DNA of 64,000 nucleotides from Clytia hemisphaerica (Eukaryota; Cnidaria; Hydrozoa; Leptothecata; Clytiidae). Below the pieces are notes generated by a model. It ran no database searches. It had not been told where the DNA came from and saw only the letters and a list, made by a program, of their open reading frames with translations. Of this stretch, positions 11,346 through 23,592 are shown piece after piece (the stretch's first letter is position 1; each line of letters starts with the position of its first letter). Made by a program: the position numbers and the translations under genes. The DNA lies in assembly GCA_902728285.1 (NCBI GenBank), contig CACVBU010001358.1:930001-994000 (forward strand), written 5' to 3'.

Positions 11346-12444
11346 ACAAACATGAGTCATCCATCATCGAACCTCTTACATAGAATTGAAGTCAATACTT
11401 GTTGGTGTTCATGATATCATCTAAATGGACATTATTTTGTCATTCCGTATATAACAAACAAATGCAAACAAATTAAAAACATGGAACTTATAAATATTAC
11501 ATCGGGTTGTTCGGGAGAGTATCGCTTTACAACCTTCTTAAACCTGTATTTCCTTATTTTTTGAAATGGAGACTTTTCATTTTACGTATTTACAAAGGAA
11601 AATGTTGTGGACGTCATCCTCAAATTGAACAGATATTGACGACAAGATGTCAAGATTAGCAAGAACAAAAGAAAAATGGTTCCCTAAAAACTACATTATG
11701 CAAAAGAATAAACCCATTATTGGAGGATTTTTTAAAAGACTTTCTCAGATTTAGAGAAACACGTATAGTTTCAATGTATATATTGATTTTTAAAACATAA
11801 GTTAAAGAATATCCATTAAAATGTATTCAAAAAATGTAAACTGAAAATTTACTTTGAAAACCATTTTGCTTTTTCAGTTTTACAGCCGAAAGTACCAAAA
11901 CTGTATTTTTTTCTTGTCTTTTGATATACATACCTCTTAAATAGTGTTGGGAGCGAAATAATTTTTCTACTTTTTGTTTGATTGTGATTATAATTATACA
12001 AATAATCATGTTCCTTCTTTTATAGAAGAATGCCCAAAAGGACAAATCCAATTATAGGTATGCACACAGTTAATTATTTCTACAAGAGGAACATTTGTGT
12101 GGTATATTTTCATCTGTTATAATTTTGGTACATGTCAGCTTGGCAGTTCTGGTATTTAAATGTTTGACATACTGTGATTACATTAAAAAACGTCAAACAA
12201 GAAAATTTACAGTCATTCCTTTTAAATAACAATATAAAAAGGGAAAGAAAAGATTATCGAGATTTTCTCATCAAACTTTTAAAACATTTATCATAAAAGA
12301 AAATCAATCTAGATTTGTTGATCGATTTTATAATATATTATAAATTATACAAAAAAAAATACAACAATACAAAAAAGGGATGAGTTTATAAGATTGTATC
12401 AAAAAGAGAGAAAAAATACATCTTAACAATACACTAAACTCAAC
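11346..12444. other. Intergenic region, SMARCB1 3' UTR and upstream of the next gene
   Basis: The first part is the likely SMARCB1 3' UTR with AATAAA at 11707. The rest is AT-rich, with no frame or repeat that I can support. Confidence 0.5.
11707..11712 (+). terminator. Polyadenylation signal AATAAA, SMARCB1
   Basis: AATAAA lies 362 bases after the stop codon at 11343-11345. It is a plausible 3' end signal, not confirmed by transcript data. Confidence 0.45.
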
Positions 12445-15400
12445 ATGGATGTGGATACAATAAATAACAATAATAACGAAAGCAGTAACTTAACTGGGAT
12501 TATCAATCAAAAGAAACAACGCTATTCACAGTCTTCAACAAAAAGTCCTTTTAAAGAGGACTCAGAACTGACCAATGATTATCTAGGACATGGTTATCAA
12601 AAGCATCATCGTTTAAGAGAATCACAATCTTTGAATTCACTTTTTGACGTCTCACCTCTAACTGAACGTTCAGCATCGTTTGAATATCTGACCCGTGGTG
12701 GTTCTGGTAGTGATCTTGTTTTCACCAGCGATTCAGAATTAGCGGACAACGATCTTTTGGCTGCTTTTTCGGACAGTGAAGAAGAATTCCTGAGCATCTA
12801 CTCTGAGAAAAAGTAAGTTTGATTTTTCTTATTTTTTTATTTTTTTGTTCTTTATATTCCTTTTACATCTAAGAAACAAGCATCTTAAACAATTTCTATT
12901 AAAGTAATTTTGAGAAAAGTCACATAAGATTTGGAGGCTAAATAAATGAAAAATAAATTATTTCAAAAAGATTTTCTACTCTGTGTGGGCAAGCCCTAAC
13001 TCACAAAATTTCGATTTAAGAAGAGTTCTTTTGAAGAAATTATCCAGAGCAAGCTATTTTATCAGCAGCTGGGTTCACTCAGTCAGTGTTTTCCAGTGAT
13101 TGATCAAAAACTTTGTTGTATCTTGAGCGGATCATTTTTATTTTACACCATACCATGTCTTTGGCTGCTTTATCGGTATTTGGACTAAGTACATGTTCTT
13201 TTATAAGGGCATCCAAAATTTTTGAAGCCTCCGGATGTTCTTAACTTGTTCTTAACATTTTGGCCATCGAAGCTTTATGTTCTTATATAGTTTGTTCTTA
13301 TAAAAAACTTGTAATTCGCCCCAGTGTTTTGCAACTGGAGCTCCTGATAAAAACTGTTCAACCAACCATTTAGTAGAGTCTCTTTAACTCGAACCTATAT
13401 AACACGAATGTCTCCTAACAAGTTTTCTTATCTCTTCACTTAACAATGCCTTATAACCTTACTCCATAACTCGAATTTTCCTTAACTCGAATAAATACTT
13501 GCTCGTGTTCGAGTTGTATAGAGACTGGCTGTATCTTTGTTACATTTTTAAATAAATAAATAAATAATAGCCTGGGTTACATTTTTCATCCCGTTAGAAA
13601 AAAAGCACTGAAATTTTTTGTGAGGAGCACATATTTGTGAAGGGCGTTTCTTTTCAATCTTAAAAATGTGATCTCTGGATGTCAACCGAAACAGAGACAT
13701 ATTTTTGCATAATGTTTTAGTTTAGTCTATCCAGATAATCTATCTAGATGCCATTCTTTTTATCTAGATTTTATATACTTTGTCTATTAGGTCAAAATGG
13801 AGTTGGTTAAAAATACAGTCAGACAGAATTTAAAGCACGATATTATCTTCTTAGGGTTGTCTTAAATCTTTTATCCTTTTCATTCAAGCTACACGTGTCT
13901 CACTTATGTAATCAAATGTTTTCCAGGAATGACTAACTTTAAAGTGAAGAGGTCATTCTTTTTGGCGGCTGTTCTGCTCCTTGAGACATCTATATCTATC
14001 ATTCCTGTTTCTTTCATATGATGGCTCTACTTTTTTTAAGGTTTTTACTTTTCACTATGTTTGAAATTTGGTAGATGTCTACACTAAATGTTCTAATGTA
14101 CGGTTTTTTGCATCTCACTTTTGTAACAACAAAATCTGCAAAATGCTAATTCTAGGTAAATAGCACAGTAAAAAAAATTACATTGTATATTCTTTGTTTA
14201 ATTCGTCTTGATTCCTTAAATACTGTGTTTACTTATTAGCATGCCCCTCCTTTCCATGAATGGAATTTTAAATGGATGGGCGCTGTATGTCACAGTTATG
14301 TTCAAGTTTTAAATCATTGTCTAGCCCGCCCATCTCAGTAAAGCTCCTTGCCATGCTCAGTTTTACCTGGATATATTGTTTTGCTTTATAATATAAGGCC
14401 ATATTTTATGTTTCATTTTTTTGCATTTCATTGTTTTTCTACAGAATTGTTCTCTCGGTACTGCGCTCTCATTGCGTGAACAAGTCACAGCAAGAGTTCG
14501 TGTTGCTGTTAGTGGCTCAATAATTGATCGAATACTTGTTATACTAAGAGCTCCCCTGATTTGAATCCAACTCAAAGCTCAGTCGTTCAGATGTTCTTAG
14601 TGTATGTATTGGCGTGAATGCATCTAAATCTCAACTAATTAATTTCTCTTGACACCTGTTAACTTTTTAAGCATATCTATACTTTTGCAAGACAACTTCA
14701 ATCAGTTGTCAACTTCAGTTGACAGAATCTGAATTTGCTGAAATTTTGCACACTTTCTCCTTGGGTGAATATCTTAGGTTTTCTATTTTCATTTTTTGAA
14801 ATTTTTATTTCAAGGGGCGTGGTCACGAGTTTAAAGGCTAAAGGCTAAAGAATTTGGAGTAGTTTGGAATGGAGACTTCAAAAATGGTCCATTATATCAA
14901 AAGATTTTTTTTTTGATGTTTACAATTGGGCCTACGAGTAAAAGATACTGAAGTCGAGCCAGTGAGAGTAGCACGTTTGAAAGTCCTAACAGACTAGGTT
15001 TTTTTTGTTAGATTCAAACTTTCGCGCGTCATTGGCAAGATCTTTCTCAAATCGGATATCGGATCCATTTTAAAGTCCCTGATACGGACAAACATACTGT
15101 AGTCTTAATTTAATGCGACGTTCTTTATTTAATCTCAAGAATGTATTTCCTTGATCCACCAAAGAATGTACATGCTTTTTTATAAGGATCAGCAAATTTC
15201 GGCTGAGACTCTGTGGTTCTTATTTTTTGTGGTAAGGTTTTCATGCTTAGATGTTCTTAAATTGTTCTTAATATACTTTCTTTCCAGACTTATTGACTTA
15301 AATTCATTTATATCAATTTCTGAAATTTGAGTTTGGGTTTGTTCTAACTTTCTTAAGTTTTTATTGGAATTGATTCCTCGTGTTCTTGTGAAACTGTTCT

Positions 15401-18400
15401 TATACGAAAAGTTTATATTCCATAACCAAAAGGTCCTTCTCATGAGCAGAATGTTCGTTCTAATTGCACGTTGTATTTTTATAAAAACTAACATAGGTAT
15501 ATTATAAGAACATGAGGCTTCGATGGCTAAGGCTTTGCAAACTCTGAAACACCCGATTTCATAGAGGAAAATTGTAAAAAATACTCGCAAAATGGTGAAA
15601 AGAAGAACATGTTTAAGCTGGTTTAAGAGCATTATTCTAAAACTCCAAAAGTTAAGAATATCTGAAGGCTTCGAACATTTAGGATGTTCTTATAAAAAAT
15701 GTATACTAGAGAGATTATCCAATTCCATTTTCAAAATACCTACTCAATGATTATGATTAGATTAACTACATCGGGCCATCTTTTATCAATCAAATTCTGC
15801 AGATAGGTTGGCATCAGAATTGATTTGATTAAGGTAGATCGAATTTTGATTTCAGTTTGGTAGATCAATTGGATGGTTGAGTATTGTTGTAAATTTTATA
15901 AGGGCTTTAGTGGCTCTCAGTTGGACCAATCTTTTAAAAGTGTGGTTTACTCCTGGGGGGGGGGGGGGGGGTAGGGGGGTAGGGGTGGGTGGTACTTAGG
16001 CAAAATAGGTTCTTGGTATGTGCGGACGGTAAGGGGTCGGGTTTTTTACCTTTCAAAGTCTCTCTAAGGGTCGAAAAATCATAAACTTTAGAATTAGTCT
16101 CTCTAAGGGTCGGAAAATTTTTAGATTTCGAAAGAAAAAGGTGTAAAAAAGTCTCTCTAAGGGTAGGACTTTTTTCAAAAATCAAAGAAAATCAATTGGA
16201 GGACTGAGCATTATTGTAAATTTTGATAAGGGCTTTGTTTTTGGTGGTACTCACGCAGTTGAACGAATTTTTGTAAAGTATGGTTTTAGGACTAATAAGA
16301 CAGTTTGAAATATTATTTAAGGGTGAGAGATTCAGAAAATTACTTAAGTACGCTTCTTACGAAGGCAAGAATAACGATCGAAGCTGTTCCAATTTTTCAT
16401 CATTGAGGGTTAGAACCTTGCTTTGCTTCGCCAGTCTTTTGTATTGTAGTCATTTATTTGGAATTATAAATTCTCTACAATCATTACACAACTTTACCAA
16501 ACTCTAGCTCTTTTGACACTCTAAAGCTCACTACACGTGACATGGTCATATGTGTTAAAACAGGGCGTCTCGCTTCCCATCCGCCACTATTATATTCACC
16601 ACCCGCCACTACACGTTTTTTTATAAGAACATCCAAAATTTTTTGAAGCCTTAGGATGTTCTTTAAATTTTTGAGTTTCAAGCCTAGAAATGTTCTTAAC
16701 GTGTTCTTATTTTCACCATTTTGTGAAAATTGTTGTCCATTTTCCTAAGAAATTAAGTGTTTTAGAGCCTACAAAGCCTTTAAATGTTTCTTGCTTGTTC
16801 TTAATATTTTGGCCGTCGAAGCCTTATGTTCTTATATAGTTTGTTCTTATAAAAAAATCGTGTATATCCATTATCCGCCCTTGTCAATCCATCAACTTCT
16901 CGGATACCCTCTACGTGTCGTTCACATAGTTTAGATTGTCAGACTTTTTATTAACAACCATTTTGCTGTTTACTATGATTAAAACGAAGTTGGATTTAAT
17001 TAGCTTATAGCGTGTCTTAATTCGGGATGAAAAGGTTCTATTAAGACTATTTTGTCGTGATAATGCTAATTATATTTGTAAAGTACAATATGTTGGGTTG
17101 AGTTGAAGTTTCATTGATGGTTTTAATTAGTGAAAGTTGATTGACAGCCATCTTCTTCGGGTTTGTATATGGGAAATTATATCTTTGACCTTTGATGTAA
17201 TTTTGAAAATCTTTTTTTGTCTTTCAAGTTCTTCATCAGCACATCAGTTTATCGAACAGTGAATTATACATATGAACTTTCTTTATTGACTTGACGATTT
17301 GTAGTTTCATATATGTATGTATATAATCCAGTACGAGGCTTGGTTCTAAAACTTTCGCATTGGAAAATCTGAGTCTTAGCAAATCCTGTTTTTCTTATGT
17401 TTATCTACAGTATATCACAGTGAAGTCTCTATAACTCAAACCCCTACAGAGAACACAAATTTGTTCGACTTGAGGAGGCATTCGAGTTATAGAGGTTTGA
17501 TTTAAATATTTTATTTGCAGTTGTAATTGAACACTGTATGTCAGATTCTTTCTTATGATATAAACAATCGGCTTGTCATCTCATCTCTCTTTTACTTGTC
17601 CTTGATGAATTTTTTTTGACAAACTTTTTTTTATTAACAAGATTACAATACTGCTCAGTTAGCTCTGCAGTCAATTCATTCAACTCTACGAACAACAACT
17701 CAGAAAACGTTTAAATTGTTTCTCCTTTCTCATTCTTAAATCTAATTTACAAGAGTTTGCAGGGTATGTCAGGCAAACAGAAAATTGAGATGGATGGATC
17801 ATTTTGTGTTTTTGTGATGATATCGATAAGACTAGAAATTGGATTGGATTGATCTGACATTTTTCTGTCTTTAAGTTTTTGATTTTCGTATATCCCAAGC
17901 AAATCTTTTTTATATCCCAATTCTGGGATTTTCTCTACAGATTGGTTATAAAAGACGTATTTTGGTTTAGGCATTCTATTAAGTTTTGTTTAGGTTTTCC
18001 GAGGCTTTTTTACAATAGTTCCTTAACTATCCCTGTATTTTGATTTTACAGACGAACCAAAAGTACCTCAAGTCAACGTATATCAAGTCAACTTGACGAG
18101 TTAGAAAAAGAAGAAAAACTCGAGATGATGGAAGCCGTAGAATCAACCCTTAACCAATTAAACCAACGTACCAAAGCCATGGGTGAAACGGTGGAACGAA
18201 TCAATAAGAAACACAACAAAACGACCAATGATTTTCGTCATCTCTTGGAAGTGATCAAGGAAATGAGAATGGAAGCACAAGCCTTGCTTAAGAGACAAGA
18301 TAAGATCTCCAAAGACTATAAAGCATTGGAAAGCAAGACTGCATCTTCAAGCACTGGAGGTCTGTAATTTTTGTTTGTTTTACTATATTTTTTTGGCAAT

Positions 18401-21400
18401 ACTTTAAGATCATAATAAGGTATAAACCAGTATCTGGCATTCTTGATTAAACTTCATTTCTAATTTAATGAAATCATAGATATTTACTCTATTTATTAAT
18501 TGAGGCATCTTCTTTATTTATGCCATTTAAATTTTCGGTAAGAAAGATGAAAATGCAAATCAGAGACAATGACACTTGCTTTTGATCTTAAAGAAAGTTC
18601 TATATATCCCCTGAAATATACTAGTAATTCTCCTTCCGACTGGCTTCTCAGGGACCTGAAATCTAGAAAAACAACAGTGGGACTTCTCGTGGTGGAAAGA
18701 GCATACATTTTGAAATCTCAAACTGGAATATCCTGACACAGACTCGTATATAGGTATAGTTAAAATCTCGGACCATCTGATTAATCCTTTAAAGCATTCT
18801 TCTGATTCATTTCTGACCATCTAGCATCTTCAGTCGGTGGTGGATCAACTTATTCCTCTTCTCAACCAACCATTCAACGAAAAGCGAAAACGTACGACTT
18901 TTCCGACGACGACGAAGATGAGCCCGTCGTAACGAAAAGCAAACCGACGAAGACGTACGATTATTCGTCAGATGAGGACGAGACGCCGAAAACAAAAGTC
19001 GTGGCAGCGAAGAAAGAAGCGAAATCTGATAACAGAACACAAAGCGAAATCGAATCGGACGAGGTAACACTTTGCAATGATATTATAATCCAGCTTGCTA
19101 ATACAAATCGTATATTATCCCGTAACAATTATCGTATTACAGAAAGTTTTTTTCCCTTGACGGAGACTAGAAGCAAGTTTGAAATTATAAAAAGATTCGA
19201 ATAATAGAAGTTCGAATAAGTTTGCATCTAAATGGAGAAAGAAAGTTGATCGTCTAGAGCTATTTATTCTCTTTATGGTGTATAATATCTTCACTTTTCA
19301 ATTTCGTTGTTTTTCTTTGAAAGGAATGGGAACGCAAACAAGAAGAAAAACGAAAAGAAAGGGACGCGGTACTGGCTACTGATGATGGCGACGTCGTCGA
19401 AGAGAAGAAAGATGCGCCCAAACCTGTCGATAATCGAACTCAAAGCGAAATTGAATCAGATGAGGTACGCTCGAGTTATTGTTTCGTCTTTTTAACAGCC
19501 TTTATCTTTGAGATGATTATTTTCTTAAAACCATAGTCATTAGGAGAGGGTTTACTCAAATGACCACGGCCCATGGTCATCTTTGTCAAATTTCATCAGA
19601 AGTCATTCTTATTTTCATTTTTACTATCAAAAATCTTTAAGAGAATATTTACCCAATATTTCTGTCATCCTCAGGAATTTGAAAGACAACGAGAAGCAAA
19701 GAAGAAGGAACGAGAAGCTGCACTTGCTGCTGAAGAGGATGAACCAAAACCAGTTGAGGATGAACCAAAACTAATTGAGGATGCACCAAAACCAGTCGAT
19801 AATCGGACACAAAGTGAAATCGAATCTGACGAGGTATGGCGTTTCATTCTTCACTTCTATTTGTCCGGAAAAAAGCGGAATCAATTAAAGAAAAAAATTC
19901 TATCTCTTTTATAAACCTAACATACAGTGTTCAAAGTTCTTCCGTCTAAGTAAAAAATATAAAGAGACTATCCCGTCTCAAAATTCTACATAAATCACCA
20001 AAATTTCAAGATTATGTGTTAACTTGCTGTGTAAAATCCATTTTCCGTCTCAGACTAAAAACCTTGCTGCACATAACTGGATAGAGAAAGGGTCTTCTTA
20101 CTAGTGTATTTTGTATATTGGAAAAAATAACGGATGAACAAAATATTATTAGTCTTCGAGGCAAGAATGGAGAATATTCTGTCATTAAAATGGTCATTTT
20201 TGCTCCACAGCAATCTGAGTTTTATGATTTCAAATTCATCAAATTTATTAAAACGTTATCATTCAGCGCATTATTCAACGTTATCTCTTACCGCCATTTG
20301 CATCATTTTTAAAAACTAGAGAGAACACAAATTTCTGCGTAATTTTGAAAAATTATTCTGTAGATTCTGTTTCGTCAGCACAAATTGTGTTCCTGTAATA
20401 TCTGTGAATATCTGACTTAAAGCCGGTCTCCAATTTTATGCGAAATGGGCGACAGTTTTTTTCTTAACCTTTTTTGCCTGAAGAAAAGATTACGTCATAA
20501 AAAAGTTTCGCGTGAACAAAAAAAATGTTGAAGGAAGTTCTACTTTTTTCATATGTTACGTCAATTTCGACCAATGAAATTGTTTCATTTTTCAAGCAAC
20601 CAATAACATTTTACGTCAAACAGTTTTCGCTCATGTCGCACGGTAGTGGAGACCGGCCTTTATTAATGTAAATCTTTCCATAGGAGTGGGAGAGCAAACA
20701 TGAAGAGAAACGTAAAGCAGCCAAAGAAGCCGAGGAAGCACCGAAAACCGAAGAAAAACCGAAGCCGACTGTCGTTGACGACCGAACACAAAGTGAAATC
20801 GAAAGTGATGAGGTAAACAAATATTTCTAACATAATGCTTCGCTTACCCATTTAATTCATCTAAATTATTGGTAGTTTTTGTCAAAACCCCTCAAGGGAA
20901 AAGAGACCGCGGCTATTTTATGAGTGTTTACCATTCGGAGTGGCTACTACTTTAGGCGTACAAACTTTTGCGAGCTCTTCATCATTGATATCCTCAACCT
21001 TTTGGGAAAAGCCATTCTAAAATTCAACCTAAATTTAACATGTAATGCACACCTGTAGCATAAAATGGCATTTTTGTGAAAGTATTAGGGCCTTACTGGG
21101 TGATTATTGGCACTTAACAGTTAAAAATGCCCTAAAGATGGCATTCTTAGGTTCTGTTGCCTAAATTTCCTGATGGTAACATTCTTAGCATATTCTTACT
21201 TCTTAGCAATTTTCATCATGAATATTCTTATAAATAAGGTGTTTGAACTTGTGTTTTTTAAATTTTTATTATGTGATATTTTTAAATTTATTATACAGGA
21301 ATGGGAACGTGAACAAATCGCTAAGAAGAAACAATTAGAAGCAGAACGAGCCAAAGAATTTGAAGAAGAAGAAGAACGAATTCGTCTTGAAGCTTTAAAA

Positions 21401-21487
21401 CTTGCACAAGAAGAACACGATGACGATTATGATGAAGAACAAGCACGTGCTGCCGCCCAAGCCGCCCTTGCCCAACTCAATGAATAA
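12445..21487 (+). CDS. Uncharacterised acidic coiled-coil-like protein built from repeated exons
   Basis: Exons are 12445-12812, 18052-18359, 18825-19063, 19324-19464, 19675-19833, 20684-20812 and 21299-21487. All junctions are GT-AG with matching phases, giving 510 residues. Exon 1 is Ser/Asn-rich. Exon 2 is a charged helical segment (VESTLNQLNQRTKAMGETV) likely to form a coiled coil. Exon 3 is acidic with two DFSDDD/YSSDED-type motifs. Exons 3-6 all end in the same block, N/DRTQSEIESDE, directly before a phase-0 donor, and exons 4-7 all begin E-W/F-E-R/S followed by Lys/Glu-rich helix. The repeat unit is therefore one exon of 43-53 codons. The C-terminus is a long KKQLEAERAKEFEEEEER helix. 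There is no signal peptide or membrane segment, so it is probably cytosolic or nuclear. I do not recognise the family. Confidence 0.85.
13195..13312. mobile_element. TTTTATAAG...CTTATAAAA element, short copy
   Basis: It begins TTCTTTTATAAGGGCATCCAAAATTTTTGAAGCC and ends TTTGTTCTTATAAAAA. It shares ATGTTCTTAAC and TTGGCCATCGAAGCTTTATG with the copies at 16616, 44243 and 46900. It lies in intron 1 of the exon-repeat gene. Confidence 0.65.
13376..13526. mobile_element. Short element with CTCTTTAACTCGAAC / GTTCGAGTTGTATAGAGAC ends
   Basis: AGTCTCTTTAACTCGAAC at the left is the near-complement of GTTCGAGTTGTATAGAGACT at the right. A shorter relative lies at 17426-17498 (TCTCTATAACTCAAAC ... TTCGAGTTATAGAGG). 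It is a non-coding miniature inverted-repeat element. Confidence 0.6.
15179..15699. mobile_element. TTTTTTATAAG...CTTATAAAAAA element, 0.5-kb copy
   Basis: The termini are CTTTTTTATAAGGA and TGTTCTTATAAAAAA. Internal GTTCTTAAATTGTTCTTAATAT and GAAGGCTTCGAACATT segments are characteristic of this family in the window. It carries no credible gene. Confidence 0.55.
15866..16290. repeat. G-run element with AGTCTCTCTAAGGGT motifs, flanked by about 100-bp direct copies
   Basis: A run of 19 G at about 15955 leads into GGTACTTAGGCAAAAT and three AGTCTCTCTAAGGGT motifs (near 16060, 16097 and 16150), as in the complete element at 33219-33675. This copy lacks the right terminus. ATCAATTGGATGGTTGAG... 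before it (about 15866-15960) and ATCAATTGGAGGACTGAG... after it (about 16190-16290) are diverged direct copies that also share ATAAGGGCTTT. Confidence 0.55.
16616..16857. mobile_element. TTTTTTATAAGAAC element, well-preserved 0.24-kb copy
   Basis: It starts TTTTTTTATAAGAACATCC and ends GTTTGTTCTTATAAAAAAA, giving perfect-looking 13-bp ends. The middle carries ATGTTCTTAACGTGTTCTTATTTTCACCATTTTGTG, shared closely with the copy at 44243. It lies in intron 1 of the exon-repeat gene. Confidence 0.7.
17426..17498. mobile_element. Very short TCTCTATAACTC element
   Basis: TCTCTATAACTCAAAC on the left pairs with TTCGAGTTATAGAGG on the right. It is a shorter relative of 13376-13526. Confidence 0.5.
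20420..20659. mobile_element. 0.24-kb element with AGSCCGGTCTCCA ends and TTA duplication
   Basis: Left AAGCCGGTCTCCA and right TGGAGACCGGCCT are complementary and are flanked by TTA on both sides (20417-20419, 20660-20662). A 3-bp TTA duplication is typical of PIF/Harbinger elements. It ends 24 bases before exon 6 of the exon-repeat gene, so it makes up most of that intron's 3' side. The same end sequence occurs near 985. Confidence 0.65.
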
Positions 21488-22773
21488 GTTAACTTGATTG
21501 ACTATTCGAACTCGAGACGTCCTCGCAAAACTTAACAAATAAACTCTTAATTAACTTTTCTCATAAACTCTTATGGAATAATTGATGGATACCGAATCAG
21601 TTAATTTCAAGGTTTCACGCGAATTTCTGCTCACCTGGTTGAGAATGTTGAATTTTAAGAGCCATCCTTCCTCAACGAACAGATCTTGGTCACCTGTTTT
21701 TCTCGTCTGATTATTGATAGCAGATGACACACTGTATTTGCGATTCATCAACTTGATATAATAAATATGTGGTCACCAGAATGTTATTTGTCCTGACGAC
21801 ATTTCCATTTTTTTGCTAAAGTCAAAGAAATTCTCACTTCTCTCACTCGACTTGGTTCGTTTTAACTACAAATTTTTACGGAGTCACGAATCACAACTTT
21901 TTGGACCACCCTATACATTCTGATTTTTCTAACCTTTATTTTGATGATACAGTAGACAATTTAGTATATTTTTAGGGCGTATTTTAACGATATTTAGACT
22001 AAAACCAATTGTAAATTTTCGGTGTTGTGCATGTCTTATTTTTGTACTAATATATATTTTTTCTTCGGCATTTTTAGGGAAATATCTCATAGGTAGATTT
22101 TGAAATTATTCGTTTTCGAATTATTCGCTGTCTTTTATTTTTAGTTTTTGTTGAATATTTTATTGCCACCCCTGTCACCCTCCAGATTTCCCAAGACATA
22201 GCATGCCTTTGTCAAAATTCATTGAAGCTTGTAAATTGTCCATAAAATCAACTTGCCTTCTGCAACCAATTTTTCCGCGGATAGACCTTTTCATAAGTTA
22301 CGTCACGAACATCACTTGCCTCGTATTCAAACAATTACCATGGTGATTATGTCCCTTGACATTAAATGATTTTTTATGAAAAGAAAGTAGTTTTAATAAA
22401 ATCCCATGATTAAAATGATGATTACACTCTATTTTTATAAGAACACGATGCTGAAAATTGGTCGCAACCGTCGCAACCTGAGAACAAATTAAGAATAATC
22501 TGAGCCTCAGATTTCAGAAATTACTAAGAAAGTACTGATTTTCTCAACCAGAAGCTTTCAATCTAACACAAACAGATTCTGTTGTACTACTTTCACAGAA
22601 AATTTCTGGTGTTTGGCCGGATGCAGGGCCTTCTTTTCTCCAGGGATCATCATTAAGATTATTGTTTGGTCTGCATGAAAACACTGTCGAACCCATCCAG
22701 GTCAATGCTGTTGTTCTCTCGAAATGCCTATACCGGTTTGTCTCTCGTGGCCATCCCGATGAGCTTCTTTTAG
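21488..22773. other. Intergenic region after the exon-repeat gene
   Basis: Possible polyadenylation signals AATAAA are at 21538-21543 and 21758. A TTTTTATAAGAACA half-element lies near 22433. An open frame at about 22552-22863 (GVWPDAGPSFLQGSS, then RFVSRGHPDELLLEI) has no ATG near its start and is not recognised; it could be an exon of the next locus. Confidence 0.4.
21538..21543 (+). terminator. Polyadenylation signal AATAAA, exon-repeat gene
   Basis: AATAAA lies about 50 bases after the stop codon at 21485-21487. Position and motif fit a 3' end. Confidence 0.5.
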
Positions 22774-23374
22774 AAATCACTACCTATTCAACAACGCGAC
22801 TCGCCTTGAAAATATTACAAACTATTTATCAGTTAATAATCGACTATGTTCGTTGGTCTTGTTAAGAATCACAAACTCGGTCATTACGCCGGATTTGAAG
22901 TCCCTCTTACAGAGTGTTTATGAAGAAGTTAGTCGACTTGAAGTGATAAAAGATGCACAAAGTTCCCTTTTGAGTTTGCTGAAGGAAAAAGAAAATTTTT
23001 CACTCGTGTCATCTTTTCTTTTTCCAAATTTGATGTTGCCAATATCAGAGAACTATTGTGGAGCTAGTTCTGATGACAAGACCGATACTGATTCTAGGGA
23101 TGCCGATCTTATTTTGAAGAGCGTTTCCAATTTTTCCGATTTGGATGCTGATGCTCACATTACCGACCCTGACAATGCTGGTTTTGTTACCGAAAAGGAT
23201 CATGATGCCGAGAGCAATTTCGATGAAGAAAAAACTTGCGTTACCGGCTGTGATGTCCACAATGTTACTGAAATCAACTCCTGTGATGTCCACAATGTTA
23301 CTGAAATCAACTCCTGTGATGTCCACAATGTTACTGAAATCAACTCCTGTGATGTCCACAATGTTACTGAAATC
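22774..23374 (+). pseudogene. Unrecognised reading frame with 11-residue coding repeats, cut by an insertion
   Basis: The frame is open from 22763. There is a possible acceptor at CTTCTTTTAG|A (22773) but no ATG near the start, so this is probably an internal exon or a broken gene. The sequence contains a helical stretch (LQSVYEEVSRLEVIKDAQ), an acidic Asp/Ser-rich middle, and four copies of CDVHNVTEINS from 23249. In the fourth copy the frame runs into the 210-bp repeat of a retroelement, so the translated tail (RVSRRSKKDEKR...) is element sequence. A second open segment at about 27500-27984, beyond the element, may be the other half. I do not recognise the protein. Confidence 0.45.
23249..23374 (+). 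repeat. 33-bp coding minisatellite, left array (about 3.8 units)
   Basis: The 33-bp unit starts TGTGATGTCCACAATGTTAC and encodes CDVHNVTEINS. Four in-phase units are virtually identical. The same unit recurs, scrambled, at 26586-27510. Confidence 0.9.
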
Positions 23375-23584
23375 AAGCGTGTTTCTCGGCGATCGAAGAA
23401 AGACGAGAAACGAGTTTCTCAACGGTTTCGCAGGCTAGCGCCTTATGCTGCTTTATATATCTTACGCACGCAGATTGGGACAAGCTGCGCGCATGCGTTG
23501 AAAATATATTTAAAATGGTACCTTTCGATTCTGATAATCCTCGCATTTGCAGAAGAGCGCTAACTGAGATTAGTTAAGTTAACC
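23375..23584 (+). repeat. 210-bp direct repeat, left copy
   Basis: It runs from AAGCGTGTTTCTC to TTAGTTAAGTTAACC, directly upstream of the Gag-like ATG at 23593. It does not begin TG or end CA, so it is not a standard LTR. Confidence 0.85.
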
Positions 23585-23592
23585 AAAACAAA

